In this document: in pieces, positions 26,339 to 34,652 of the stretch | Position numbering within the stretch: the stretch's first letter is position 1 | Layout of the letters: every line of letters starts with the position of its first letter | Assembly: GCA_902786595.1 (NCBI GenBank) | Contig: CADADB010000002.1 | Location: forward strand, 419 to 64,418 | Reading direction: 5' to 3' | Origin: an uncultured Bacteroidota bacterium | GTDB lineage: Bacteria; Bacteroidota; Bacteroidia; Bacteroidales; WCHB1-69 | DNA length: 64,000 bases | Made by a program: the position numbers and the translations under genes | The notes under the pieces: model-generated | What the model was told of the DNA's origin: nothing | Databases searched by the model: none | The model's input: only the letters and a program-made list of their open reading frames with translations

Positions 26339-27376
26339 ATGGGGGATATTCGGAATATTGGGTTTGATGCGTTGGTTTCGTTTTTGCGGGAAAACGGGGA
26401 GAAGCCGTTTCGGGCGAAGCAGATTTGGACGTGGTTGTGGAAACGCGGCGCAGGGTCGTTTGAAGAGATGACGGACCTCTCCGTGGCCTTGCGGACGAAG
26501 TTGCAGGAGAATTTCACGTTCCATAGGGCGGAGATTGCCGAAGAGGTGCAGAGCAGCGACAAAACCACTAAGTTCCTGCTGCAGTTTCATGACGGCAAGA
26601 TGGTGGAAGGTGTGTTGATTCCGAGCAAGGAGCGTGTCACGGCGTGCCTCTCCACGCAAATCGGATGTCCGTTGCACTGTGCGTTCTGCGCCACCGGCAC
26701 CATGGGATTTATCCGCAATCTGCACTACAGTGAAATCATTGACGAATATGTCTTGCTGAACAATCGTGCGCAAGAGATTTACAACCAACACATTACCAAT
26801 ATCGTCTTTATGGGGATGGGTGAGCCGTTGCTCAACTTTGACAATATGATGACGGCCATTGACATCCTGACGGGAAAGGATTATTTCGGACTTTCACCTA
26901 CGCGGATCACGCTTTCCACGGCGGGCATCATCAAAGGTGTCAAGGCATTGGCAGACAGAGGATTCCGTTGTGGATTGGCTATTTCGTTGCACAGTGCCGA
27001 TCCGACAGTGCGAGGCAACATCATGCCGGTGACCGAGCACAATCCGTTACACGATTTGCAGGCGGCCTTGGCGTATTACCATCAGAAGACGGGGGAGCGC
27101 ATCACCATCGAATATCTGTTGCTTTCGAAGGTCAACGATTCGGAGAGGGCTGCTGAGCAGTTAGCGCGTTTCTGCCGACCGTTCCCCGTGAAAATCAACA
27201 TTATTGAATACAATTCCACCTCCGATTCGTTGTTCCACAAGTCGGATCCGACCCGTCGCCAGAACTTCATTGCGGTGCTGGAGCGTTGCAACATGGTGGT
27301 GAACATCCGCCAGAGCAAAGGGCAGGACATTGCCGCCGCATGCGGGCAGTTGGTGCGGGAGCAGGCGAAGATGTAG
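26339..27376 (+). CDS. rlmN: Dual-specificity 23S rRNA/tRNA adenine C2 methyltransferase RlmN
   Basis: A 345-residue radical SAM enzyme that methylates 23S rRNA A2503 and tRNA A37. The motif is IGCPLHCAFCATGTMGF (CxxxCxxC). The second, methyl-carrying Cys is in DIAAACGQLVRE near the C terminus. MGMGEPLLNF and the STAGIIKG, ISLHSADPT segments match the family. It starts 23 bases after miaB, so two radical SAM RNA-modifying enzymes form one unit. The stop codon leads into GACGTAAGACGTGAG repeats. Confidence 0.97.
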   Translation: MGDIRNIGFDALVSFLRENGEKPFRAKQIWTWLWKRGAGSFEEMTDLSVALRTKLQENFTFHRAEIAEEVQSSDKTTKFLLQFHDGKMVEGVLIPSKERVTACLSTQIGCPLHCAFCATGTMGFIRNLHYSEIIDEYVLLNNRAQEIYNQHITNIVFMGMGEPLLNFDNMMTAIDILTGKDYFGLSPTRITLSTAGIIKGVKALADRGFRCGLAISLHSADPTVRGNIMPVTEHNPLHDLQAALAYYHQKTGERITIEYLLLSKVNDSERAAEQLARFCRPFPVKINIIEYNSTSDSLFHKSDPTRRQNFIAVLERCNMVVNIRQSKGQDIAAACGQLVREQAKM

Positions 27377-27405
27377 GACGTAAGACGTGAGACGTGAGAA
27401 GGACG
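27377..27405. repeat. GACGTAAGACGTGAGACGTGAG repeat
   Basis: Imperfect octamers of GACGTGAG/GACGTAAG directly after the rlmN stop. Related to the AAGTCTYAAGTCT stretches elsewhere. Just beyond, GCATCC (27412-27417) and GGATGC (27429-27434) could form a weak hairpin between the convergent genes. Confidence 0.5.
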
Positions 27406-27433
27406 TGTTCTGCATCCTTTTGCGTTTAGGATG

Positions 27434-28867
27434 CTATTGTTCCCGATGTCGCAGTTCCACCACAATTTGCGGATATTTTTCCCTTAAATGCGCTGCCGTC
27501 TGTTCCGCGAAATAAACAGAGCGGTGCTGTCCGCCGGTGCAGCCGAAATTCACAGTCAGATGGGTGAATCTGCGCTCCAGGTAATTCTCCACCGACATAT
27601 CCACCAAGGCACACACATGATTCACAAAGGTTTCCACCTCTTTATACTGTTGCAGATATTCGATTACGCAGTCGTCTTTCCCAGTGAAAGTGGCGTATCT
27701 TTTCTCACGACCCGGATTCGGCAGTGCCCGGCAGTCGAAAACGAATCCGCCACCGTTGCCGGAGTTATCCTCCGGAATCCCTTTCTTGTAAGAGAAACTC
27801 TGAACGGTAACTGTCAGTATGTCAGATTCTTCCTTGACGGGTTCCACATAACTGTCCACCACGGTCTGCAGCACGTGTCGCAGTTCGGGCAGATTGGCCG
27901 GCAACGCATTGTGCTGCAGCAGATAACGCATGTTCCGAATCGCATACGGCACGCTTTGCAGGAAATGCGCCTTCTTTTCAAAGTAGCCCCGATAGCCGTA
28001 GGCACCCATCGCCTGCATGATGCGGATGAGCGCGAAAGCGTTAAAATCAGCGGTAAACCGTTTTCGGTCTATTGGGATATATTGTGCCAAATTGTCCATG
28101 TAGCACTCCAATAACTCCTGCCGGATTTCGGGAGAAAGATCCGCTTTGGCATCATACAACAAAGAGGCAATGTCATACTGCAACGCCCCTTTTCTACCCC
28201 CTTGATAATCAATAAACCAGACATTATCTTGGTTCACCATGATATTCCGGGACTGGAAATCCCGGTAAAGGAAGTAATCATCGTCAATGCTGAGCAAGTA
28301 ATCCATAAACCGCTGAAAATCATCCTCTAATAGCTGTTCGTTGAAGGGCACATAGACCATTTTCAGGTAGTAGTATTTGAAGTAGTTGAGATCCCACTGC
28401 ATGGATTGACGGTCGAAGGCGGCGCGAGGGTAAGCCACGGACATGTCGAGCCCTTTCTTCGCTGTCAGCTGGAATTTGGGAAGGGTGGCGACCACCTTCT
28501 TATAATAATCCATAACCTTCTGAAAATCACCATTTTCTTTTTTTGTTTCACACAACTTGTCATACAAAGTTTGAGTGCCTAAATCGTTCAGCAGATAGTG
28601 TTTCTGGTCTTCGTGAACGGCCAAAAGAGCAGGAACGTTCAGTTGTTGTGCGGCAAAGAAACGGGTGTATTCAAAAAACGCCTTGTTTTCCGTCACATCT
28701 TCATTATAGGTACCAATCAAGGTGTTACCCTCCTCAAAGGTGAAGCGGTAATAGCGTCTGTGGGAACCGGATTGCGCCAAAGCGGCACAAGTAATCGGTT
28801 GTTTTCCAGTATAATCCGTGACCATTTGGGTTAACACGGAGATGGAGGTTTCATTAAGTTCTTCCAT
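27434..28867 (-). CDS. Fusion of an aminoglycoside-phosphotransferase-like kinase and a RapZ C-terminal domain
   Basis: A 477-residue two-domain protein. Residues 1 to about 330 are an APH/choline-kinase-type fold: FLYRDFQSRNIMVNQDN is the Brenner catalytic loop and WFIDYQGGRKGALQYDIASLL carries the metal-binding Asp. Residues about 345-477 match the RapZ C-terminal domain: VFDCRALPNPGREKRY and VNFGCTGGQHRSVYFAEQ. In E. coli RapZ that domain senses glucosamine-6-phosphate; its own P-loop kinase domain is missing here and replaced by the APH domain. The kinase resembles the sugar kinase AmgK (MurNAc/GlcNAc), so amino-sugar recycling or sensing is plausible. No nucleotidyltransferase partner is adjacent. 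Confidence 0.8.
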   Translation of the reverse strand: MEELNETSISVLTQMVTDYTGKQPITCAALAQSGSHRRYYRFTFEEGNTLIGTYNEDVTENKAFFEYTRFFAAQQLNVPALLAVHEDQKHYLLNDLGTQTLYDKLCETKKENGDFQKVMDYYKKVVATLPKFQLTAKKGLDMSVAYPRAAFDRQSMQWDLNYFKYYYLKMVYVPFNEQLLEDDFQRFMDYLLSIDDDYFLYRDFQSRNIMVNQDNVWFIDYQGGRKGALQYDIASLLYDAKADLSPEIRQELLECYMDNLAQYIPIDRKRFTADFNAFALIRIMQAMGAYGYRGYFEKKAHFLQSVPYAIRNMRYLLQHNALPANLPELRHVLQTVVDSYVEPVKEESDILTVTVQSFSYKKGIPEDNSGNGGGFVFDCRALPNPGREKRYATFTGKDDCVIEYLQQYKEVETFVNHVCALVDMSVENYLERRFTHLTVNFGCTGGQHRSVYFAEQTAAHLREKYPQIVVELRHREQ

Positions 28868-28873
28868 TTGTAA

Positions 28874-28912
28874 AGGTTATAGGTTATAGGTTATTGGTTA
28901 TTGGTTATAGAA
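28874..28912. repeat. GGTTATAGGTTATTGGTTAT repeat family (copy)
   Basis: Heptamers of GGTTATA/GGTTATT upstream of the kinase-RapZ gene, followed at about 28930-28966 by TCATCGCC/TCATCGTT repeats that run into the rodA stop region. Confidence 0.6.
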
Positions 28913-28963
28913 GTAGAATCAATACCTTCTTTTCATCGCCTCATCGTTTCATCGCCTCATCGC

Positions 28964-30220
28964 CTAATTGTCATTCAGTTTGATGAAGCAGAACAGCATC
29001 ATGGTGAAGGCCCAGAGGGAGGAGCCGCCGTAACTGATGAACGGCAGCGGGATTCCGATGATAGGAAGCAGTCCGATGGTCATGCCGATGTTGATGAAGA
29101 AGTGGATGGCGAAGATGCCCGCGATGCCGTAGCCATAATAGCGTACAAATGGATTTCGTTGTTTTTCAGAGAGTTTAAGTATCCGGAAGACGAGGGCGCC
29201 ATAAAGTCCGAAGACCACAAGGGTACCGAAAAATCCCCATTCTTCGCCAATGGCGCAGAAGATGAAGTCGGTGCTTTGTTCCGGCACGAAATTGAGTTTT
29301 GTTTGCGTGCCGTGAAGATACCCCTTGCCAAAGAATCCGCCCGATCCAATGGCGATTTTTGATTGGTTGAGGTTGAAATCGGCGCCCAGCGGGTCAGAGG
29401 TTTTTCCGAAAATCGTGTCAATACGCTGTTTTTGGTGTGGTTCAAGGCCGTGTTCGTACAGAAAATAGACCGAGAACACGAACACGATGCTGGCCAGATA
29501 GACAATGATATTGCGTCGTATTTTCTTTTTTTGATTGCGGTTGAAAATCATAAAGATGATGAAGACGACCGTAATCAGGGCGATGGAGTAGGTTTCGTTG
29601 AGTTTTAGCGTCATATAGCCCAAAACGGCGGCAATGATGCCGAAAACCAAGAATTCCGCGCTAAGGCCTTCGCGGTAGAAAAGGATGATGAAGGAAAAGA
29701 ACACGAGTGCCGAACCTGCGTCGTGCTGGAGCAAAGCCACGAGAATGGGTATGGTGATGAGGGCTACTTGTGCGACCCAAACATATCGACGCTGGTTGGC
29801 GGTTTTGCCCTCCTGCATGAACTTGGCCATCGCCAGGGCGGTAGCTACCTTCATGAATTCGGTGGGCTGGAGACTGAACCCGCCAATCTTGATCCACGAT
29901 TTGGCACCGTTGATTTCTGCCCCTATGAAGATGACTAAAATCATCAAAAGTAGGCAAAACAAGTAGAAAAAGTAGGCATAATGCTGTATTATTCCGCTGT
30001 CTATCAGTAAAATAACAATTGCCAACACAATAGAAGTCCCAATCCAGAGCATTTGCTTGCTATAGGGTTGCCCGAAGTCAAAAATGGGCGTCGAACCATC
30101 GGGAATGTGGCAGGTGGAGTATATGGTAATCCAGCCGATGACGACCAATGCCAGATAATAGCATATCAGCCGGACATCGAAGCCCTTGGACATCTTGTTA
30201 TATGGATCTAACTTAGGCAT
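28964..30220 (-). CDS. rodA: Peptidoglycan polymerase RodA (SEDS family)
   Basis: A 418-residue polytopic protein with about ten membrane helices. SEDS signatures: GAEINGAKSWIKIGGFSLQPTEF (substrate loop and catalytic region), GKGYLHGTQTKLNFVPEQSTDFIF (long periplasmic loop) and, near the end, GIPLPFISYGGSSL. RodA polymerises glycan strands from lipid II and works with PBP2. The start is four bases after the mrdA stop, so the two are co-translated. It is the last gene of the polyprenyl synthase-mrdA-rodA unit. Confidence 0.96.
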   Translation of the reverse strand: MPKLDPYNKMSKGFDVRLICYYLALVVIGWITIYSTCHIPDGSTPIFDFGQPYSKQMLWIGTSIVLAIVILLIDSGIIQHYAYFFYLFCLLLMILVIFIGAEINGAKSWIKIGGFSLQPTEFMKVATALAMAKFMQEGKTANQRRYVWVAQVALITIPILVALLQHDAGSALVFFSFIILFYREGLSAEFLVFGIIAAVLGYMTLKLNETYSIALITVVFIIFMIFNRNQKKKIRRNIIVYLASIVFVFSVYFLYEHGLEPHQKQRIDTIFGKTSDPLGADFNLNQSKIAIGSGGFFGKGYLHGTQTKLNFVPEQSTDFIFCAIGEEWGFFGTLVVFGLYGALVFRILKLSEKQRNPFVRYYGYGIAGIFAIHFFINIGMTIGLLPIIGIPLPFISYGGSSLWAFTMMLFCFIKLNDN

Positions 30221-30223
30221 GGC

Positions 30224-32032
30224 TTACTTGATGTTTAGTTCTTTCATTCTTCGTTCGAGATCGGTTCGTTCGACTTTCCGGTTAAGGTAGTATTCGGCCA
30301 TCAGACTGGCGATAGGGCAGGCCACGGTGGCACCGAAGCCGCCGTTTTCCACAAGGCAGAAGATGACGATTTGCGGGTCGTTGGCGGGGGCGATGAGGGC
30401 GAACACTGAGTGGTCGCGACCATGCGGGTTCTGAGCCGTACCGGTTTTGCCGGCCACCTCGATGCCGGGAATGGCGGCGCCACGGCCGGTACCTCCAGTC
30501 ACCACCATCTTCATCCCCTGCAGCACCGTTTCAAAATGCCTCGGTTCTATTTTGGAATAGACCTTTTCATTGAATTGGGTGTTCAGACTGTCTTTTTTCC
30601 CGATTGCCTTGACAATGTGCGGACGTATGTAGTATCCTTTGTTGGCAATGACAGCCAGCATGTTAGCCATCTGCAGTGGCGTAACTGCCGCCTCACCTTG
30701 TCCGATACCCATGGAAACCACAGTGTTGCCGTTCCAACTGTTGTTGTATTTCTTGTCGAAATATTCAGCGGTGGGAATGCGCCCTTTCAATTCGTAGGGC
30801 AGATCCGTGTTGAACTGTTGGAGAAAACCCATGGAGCTCATATAATCCAGCCATGCCGTGTATGCTTCGTCGATGTTCTTGTATTTGGTGCGGTTAGAGA
30901 GGATGTTGTAATAGGCGCGGCAGAAGAAAGTGTTGCAGGAACGCTGGATGGCGCTGTAGATGTTCAATCCACCGCAGTTGTGGCAATGCACCACGTGGCT
31001 GCCGATATGGTAACCGCCTCCCGAGCAGGAATAAATCGTGGAGGGTGAGATGATATGGTCTTGGAGGGCAATCAATCCGTTAGCCAGCTTGAAGGTGGAG
31101 CCAGGAGGATAAGCGGCTTGTAACGCTCTGTTGAACAGGGGTTTCTCGGGATCCATCACCAATTTTCCGTAGTTTTTAGGACGGGCGGTACCCACCAACA
31201 AGTTGGGGTCGTAGTTGGGACTGGAGATCAGGCACAGGATTTCGCCAGTCTTGGGTTCGATGGCCACAATGGCTCCGCGTTTCCCAGCCATAAGTTCCTC
31301 GCCGTAGCGTTGCAGCTGCATGTCCAGCGTGCTCCAGATAGAGGTTCCGGGAACCGCCACGATGTCTTCCGCGCCGTTGTCGAACGAACCCATTTCACGG
31401 TTGTGGACATCCACCAGCACTTTGCGCTTGCCCTTCACTCCGCGCAAGATGGGCTCATACGCCTTCTCTATGCCGCTTTTCCCAATGTAGTCGCCCATTC
31501 TGTAATAGCTGTCGTTTTCCACGTCCTGCTCGTCCACTTCACTGACATAACCCAAAATATGGGCGGCGATGGGTTGCGGATAGGAACGTAAGGTACGGCT
31601 TTGGACGAAAAATCCGGGGAATTCGGACATTTTTTCTTGAAGATAGCCGTAATCTTCTTTCGAAATCTGTTGTTTGAAAAGAGAAGGAACACTGCCGGAA
31701 TATTTGGCGGCTTTTTCTATTTTTTTCCGCACATCTTCAATTTCCAATCCCAGCACCCGGCAAAGTTCCAAGGTGTCGAATTTGCGCAACTCCTTGGGCA
31801 CCACCATCAAATCGTATGCCGCGTCGTTATAGACAAGAAGTGAGTCATTACGGTCGTAGATAAACCCCCGGGCAGGGTGAATAGTGATTTCGCGTATGGC
31901 GTTTTCATTGGCTTGACGTTTGTAAGACTTGTTCAGCACTTGCAGGGAGAACAGCTTGAACGTGTAGATGCCCAGAATAATGCCCAAGGCCACCAATATG
32001 ATATAGTAACGATTGTTATTGTCCTGTGCCAT
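30224..32032 (-). CDS. mrdA: Penicillin-binding protein 2 (elongasome transpeptidase)
   Basis: A 602-residue class B PBP. An N-terminal membrane helix (about 9-27, YYIILVALGIILGIYTFKLF) is followed by the pedestal domain and the transpeptidase. Active-site motifs: SxxK in YPPGSTFKLANG, SxN in QRSCNTFFCRAY, and KTG in VAGKTGTAQNPHG. It cross-links peptidoglycan during elongation together with RodA. It begins one base from the polyprenyl synthase stop and ends four bases before rodA. mreC and mreD, which often precede it in Bacteroidota, are absent here. Confidence 0.96.
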   Translation of the reverse strand: MAQDNNNRYYIILVALGIILGIYTFKLFSLQVLNKSYKRQANENAIREITIHPARGFIYDRNDSLLVYNDAAYDLMVVPKELRKFDTLELCRVLGLEIEDVRKKIEKAAKYSGSVPSLFKQQISKEDYGYLQEKMSEFPGFFVQSRTLRSYPQPIAAHILGYVSEVDEQDVENDSYYRMGDYIGKSGIEKAYEPILRGVKGKRKVLVDVHNREMGSFDNGAEDIVAVPGTSIWSTLDMQLQRYGEELMAGKRGAIVAIEPKTGEILCLISSPNYDPNLLVGTARPKNYGKLVMDPEKPLFNRALQAAYPPGSTFKLANGLIALQDHIISPSTIYSCSGGGYHIGSHVVHCHNCGGLNIYSAIQRSCNTFFCRAYYNILSNRTKYKNIDEAYTAWLDYMSSMGFLQQFNTDLPYELKGRIPTAEYFDKKYNNSWNGNTVVSMGIGQGEAAVTPLQMANMLAVIANKGYYIRPHIVKAIGKKDSLNTQFNEKVYSKIEPRHFETVLQGMKMVVTGGTGRGAAIPGIEVAGKTGTAQNPHGRDHSVFALIAPANDPQIVIFCLVENGGFGATVACPIASLMAEYYLNRKVERTDLERRMKELNIK

Positions 32033-32992
32033 CTATTTGGAACGATTCTTTAGTTGTTGAATGAGTGTTTTGACTTCTGTTTTTTTGATTTCGTCAACAT
32101 GGATATGTTCGATGTCTTCAAAACATTTGTCAATGTAATAGGATATTTTCTCTTCAGTGGCCTGTTTTGCGTTTACGGCATCGAAGATGGCTTTAACTTC
32201 TTGGAATTTAGTCTTTTCATCCAAATTTGGAGTGGAAAACAGTGTATGCAGCCGGCATGCCTGTTCTTTGTTGGCTAATTCCTCTGCTTTCAGATAGATG
32301 AAGGTCTTTTTATTGTCCTTGATGTCGCTTCCAACGGCTTTCCCGAACACTTTGCTGTCGGCATAGACATCCAGAAGGTCATCGGCGAGTTGAAAGGCGA
32401 TTCCGAGGTGGATTCCGAGGTCATACAGGGCTTGCAGACTCTCCTCATCGGCGTGGGCAACAAGTCCTCCTGATTTCAGACAGCCGGCGAACATCGTGGC
32501 GGTTTTCATCTGGATCATCTTCAAATATTGCTCAATAGTGACGGTTTCGGCGGATTCGAAATCCAGATCGTATTGCTGGCCTTTGCAGGTCTCCATACTG
32601 ACTTGGGCGAACAGCTTGGCCACGGCCAGCACGGTTTCAGGGTTACAAGTCAGCTTGTGAATCTGGAGCAGAGCTGTGACGACCAAGGCATCACCGGAGA
32701 GGATAGCGACATTGGTGTTCCATTTTTTATGGACGGTAGGGTGGCCGCGACGAATATCGGCTTTATCCATGATATCGTCGTGGATCAAGGTGAAGTTGTG
32801 CAGCATTTCGTATGCCGATGCGACCAAATCCGCATTCTCTTTGTCCCCGTCAAACATCCCGGCGGCAAGATGAATCAGCCGCGGGCGCAGGCGTTTGCCT
32901 GGCTGCATTAGGGTGTAAAGGATTGGCTCATAAAGTGTTTTAGGTTCCTGACCTTGAAAAAGTATATCAAAATATTCCTCAATAGATTCCAC
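32033..32992 (-). CDS. Polyprenyl synthetase (trans-isoprenyl diphosphate synthase)
   Basis: A 319-residue enzyme with both Asp-rich motifs: LIHDDIMDKADIRRG (first, DDxxD) and FQLADDLLDVYAD (second). It condenses isopentenyl diphosphate onto allylic diphosphates. Chain length cannot be set with certainty; the residues before the first motif (YEMLHNFTLIHDD) suggest a medium or long chain, as for quinone side chains. The coupling to mrdA and rodA hints at a link to wall lipid supply, but that is inference. The promoter is at 33015-33022. Confidence 0.92.
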   Translation of the reverse strand: MESIEEYFDILFQGQEPKTLYEPILYTLMQPGKRLRPRLIHLAAGMFDGDKENADLVASAYEMLHNFTLIHDDIMDKADIRRGHPTVHKKWNTNVAILSGDALVVTALLQIHKLTCNPETVLAVAKLFAQVSMETCKGQQYDLDFESAETVTIEQYLKMIQMKTATMFAGCLKSGGLVAHADEESLQALYDLGIHLGIAFQLADDLLDVYADSKVFGKAVGSDIKDNKKTFIYLKAEELANKEQACRLHTLFSTPNLDEKTKFQEVKAIFDAVNAKQATEEKISYYIDKCFEDIEHIHVDEIKKTEVKTLIQQLKNRSK

Positions 32993-33014
32993 TTTCAGCG
33001 TTATTAAAAACCTG

Positions 33015-33022
33015 CAAAGATA
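33015..33022 (-). promoter_or_regulatory. -7 box for the polyprenyl synthetase-mrdA-rodA operon
   Basis: TATCTTTG on the minus strand, 22 bases before the ATG at 32992. Confidence 0.6.
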
Positions 33023-33072
33023 ACATTTCCTTAAACACGAAGAGTCTGGGAAAATGTGAAAAAGGGAAGAAT

Positions 33073-33597
33073 CTACAATGTGATGATTTCGTCTATGATT
33101 CGGTCGTGGGGCTCAGAAGGCACTTCGGGAAGAAGTTGAAAGTCAAAACAAAGCCCGATGGTATAGACTTGCGGGTGCAAGGCCAGAAAGCGGTCATAAT
33201 AACCGCGGCCCCGGCCTAACCGGTGACCGTTTGTGTCAAAGGCCATTCCAGGGACGATGATTAAGTCGATATCGCCCGTATAAGGATGGTTTTGAGGTTC
33301 GGGAATATGAAAATCACCTTCCGCAAAAGTCACGTTTTCCGCCAGTTCCACAGGGATGATGTCATCCCCGGTCACAGTGGGTAGGATGATGGTCTTCCGA
33401 TGCCGCCAAATCTCGATAAAGTCAAGGGTTTGCACTTCATCCGGCAGTGAAGCGTAAAGCATCACTTTTTCGGCTTGGAGGTAACGAGGGTGCACCGCCA
33501 GCTGTTGCAGTATTCTTTCAGATTGAGATCGGAGCTCTTCTTGAGAATGCTGTTTTTTGAGGGTGCGGATGTGTTGGCGGAGCGATTTCTTGTCCAT
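33073..33597 (-). CDS. 5-formyltetrahydrofolate cyclo-ligase family protein
   Basis: A 174-residue enzyme that converts 5-formyl-THF to 5,10-methenyl-THF using ATP. Motifs: an N-terminal KKSLRQHIR region, VMLYASLPDEVQTLDF, and the C-terminal GHRLGRGRGYYDRFLA, which forms the phosphate and folate site. Length fits the family (about 180-200). It is last in the porW-bactofilin-atpZ series, 19 bases after the small membrane protein gene. In many Bacteroidota the F0 ATP synthase subunit genes occupy this place. Confidence 0.93.
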   Translation of the reverse strand: MDKKSLRQHIRTLKKQHSQEELRSQSERILQQLAVHPRYLQAEKVMLYASLPDEVQTLDFIEIWRHRKTIILPTVTGDDIIPVELAENVTFAEGDFHIPEPQNHPYTGDIDLIIVPGMAFDTNGHRLGRGRGYYDRFLALHPQVYTIGLCFDFQLLPEVPSEPHDRIIDEIITL

Positions 33598-33616
33598 ATC
33601 GCTGATGTTTTATCTC

Positions 33617-34000
33617 TTATTCATTTTCCTTTTTAAGCACAAAAACCTCGAAAATGGCGAACAGAAAATAAATCACCATGAACGCTATGGCAAATTTCAC
33701 GGCATCTTCCCTATTCAGGAACATATACAGAAAAAGGAAAAGCAGGCAGGAAAGAATTTTTATCGTTCGGGAAAGCATGTACGCGGAGACAAACCGCTTG
33801 CCTTCTTGTCCGTTATTGTTCCGCAGCACGATATAGAGTGTGAGCAGCGTGATGATAAAGAAAAACAGGACAATGAAGGGCAATGCAGGAGTGGCATATT
33901 GGGGAAACAACCATTGGAAAAGGAGAGATAGTCCGGCAATAATGACCGAAAAGACAATTATGAGGAAAGAAAACTTCCTAATGGGTATTTTTTTGCTCAT
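33617..34000 (-). CDS. Small membrane protein in AtpI-like position
   Basis: A 127-residue protein with four hydrophobic helices (about 11-29, 37-58, 75-95 and 100-120) and short basic loops. Sequence motifs are weak. Position is the main clue: its start overlaps the atpZ gene by 23 bases, matching the small gene between atpZ and atpB in many Bacteroidota. It may assist F0 assembly or ion supply like AtpI, but no ATP synthase genes follow here, so the assignment is tentative. Confidence 0.55.
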   Translation of the reverse strand: MSKKIPIRKFSFLIIVFSVIIAGLSLLFQWLFPQYATPALPFIVLFFFIITLLTLYIVLRNNNGQEGKRFVSAYMLSRTIKILSCLLFLFLYMFLNREDAVKFAIAFMVIYFLFAIFEVFVLKKENE

Positions 34001-34235
34001 GTTTGGCTTTGTTTTTGGGTTTTGTTAAGGACCGAATGATGAGGTACATGGCGATAGCAATGCTGGCCAGGGAACACAGAATGGTGAACAACGGACTGAT
34101 ATTCAGAAGATTATCAAGTTTGACACCCCCAAAGACACCCAAAGCGATAACCGCCCCCATTTCAAAAGCCAGATTGGAGTAAACGGCATATTGATGTATG
34201 GGGGATTCCTTTTGGGATGGCTCCGGTTCAGACAT
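33978..34235 (-). CDS. atpZ: AtpZ/AtpI-family protein
   Basis: An 85-residue protein with two membrane helices: AFEMGAVIALGVFGGVKLDN and FTILCSLASIAIAMYLIIRS. The G-G-x-x-L-D turn between them is typical of AtpZ (PF09527), which accompanies F-type ATP synthase genes and has been tied to Mg2+ or Ca2+ supply or rotor assembly. It lies three bases after the bactofilin gene and overlaps the next gene by 23 bases. The ATP synthase a, c and b genes are not in the window. Confidence 0.82.
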   Translation of the reverse strand: MSEPEPSQKESPIHQYAVYSNLAFEMGAVIALGVFGGVKLDNLLNISPLFTILCSLASIAIAMYLIIRSLTKPKNKAKHEQKNTH

Positions 34236-34238
34236 GAA

Positions 34239-34634
34239 TTATTTGCGTTCGGGTTGCGGAGCACTAGGTTGCGGGGCAACGCGATTGTTGCGCATCTTGC
34301 AGTTTCCGGAGAACTCAGCACCCGGTTCGATGGCGATCTTGCCGGTTTCGATGTTGCCGATCAGGTTGGCGGTAGCTTTCAGGGCCAATAATTCGGTGAC
34401 AATTAAGGATTCGGCTTTCACGTTACCTTCAATTTCGATGTTGGCGCATTTGATATTGCCTTCGACCACGCCACTTCGGCCGATGATGATTTTGGCTTTT
34501 GATTCGATGTTACCACGCAGTGCACCGTCAATCCGGCAGTCGGATGAGGTGACCATATTACCCTGCAGTTGGGTTCCTTGAGCGATTACATTCACGGCAG
34601 AACCGCCGAATTCACGAGTATCAGTTTCTTTCAT
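34239..34634 (-). CDS. Bactofilin-family polymer-forming protein
   Basis: A 131-residue protein with a short flexible N terminus, a central beta-helix (about 18-110) of regular Gly/Ala/hydrophobic rungs (VTSSDCRIDGALRGNIESKA, KIIIGRSGVVEGNIKCANIE, VKAESLIVTELLALKATANL) and a Pro/Gln-rich tail (APQPSAPQPERK). Bactofilins form non-polar filaments on the inner face of the membrane and shape local wall growth. It lies between porW and atpZ, a gene order I recall in other Bacteroidota. Confidence 0.9.
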   Translation of the reverse strand: MKETDTREFGGSAVNVIAQGTQLQGNMVTSSDCRIDGALRGNIESKAKIIIGRSGVVEGNIKCANIEIEGNVKAESLIVTELLALKATANLIGNIETGKIAIEPGAEFSGNCKMRNNRVAPQPSAPQPERK

Positions 34635-34652
34635 ACGCTTCTGTTTTAATTT

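Noticed and set aside
27412-27434. Hairpin GCATCC/GGATGC as a terminator between rlmN and the kinase-RapZ gene
   Set aside because: Six-bp stem with a long loop and no T-run; too weak to list as a terminator.
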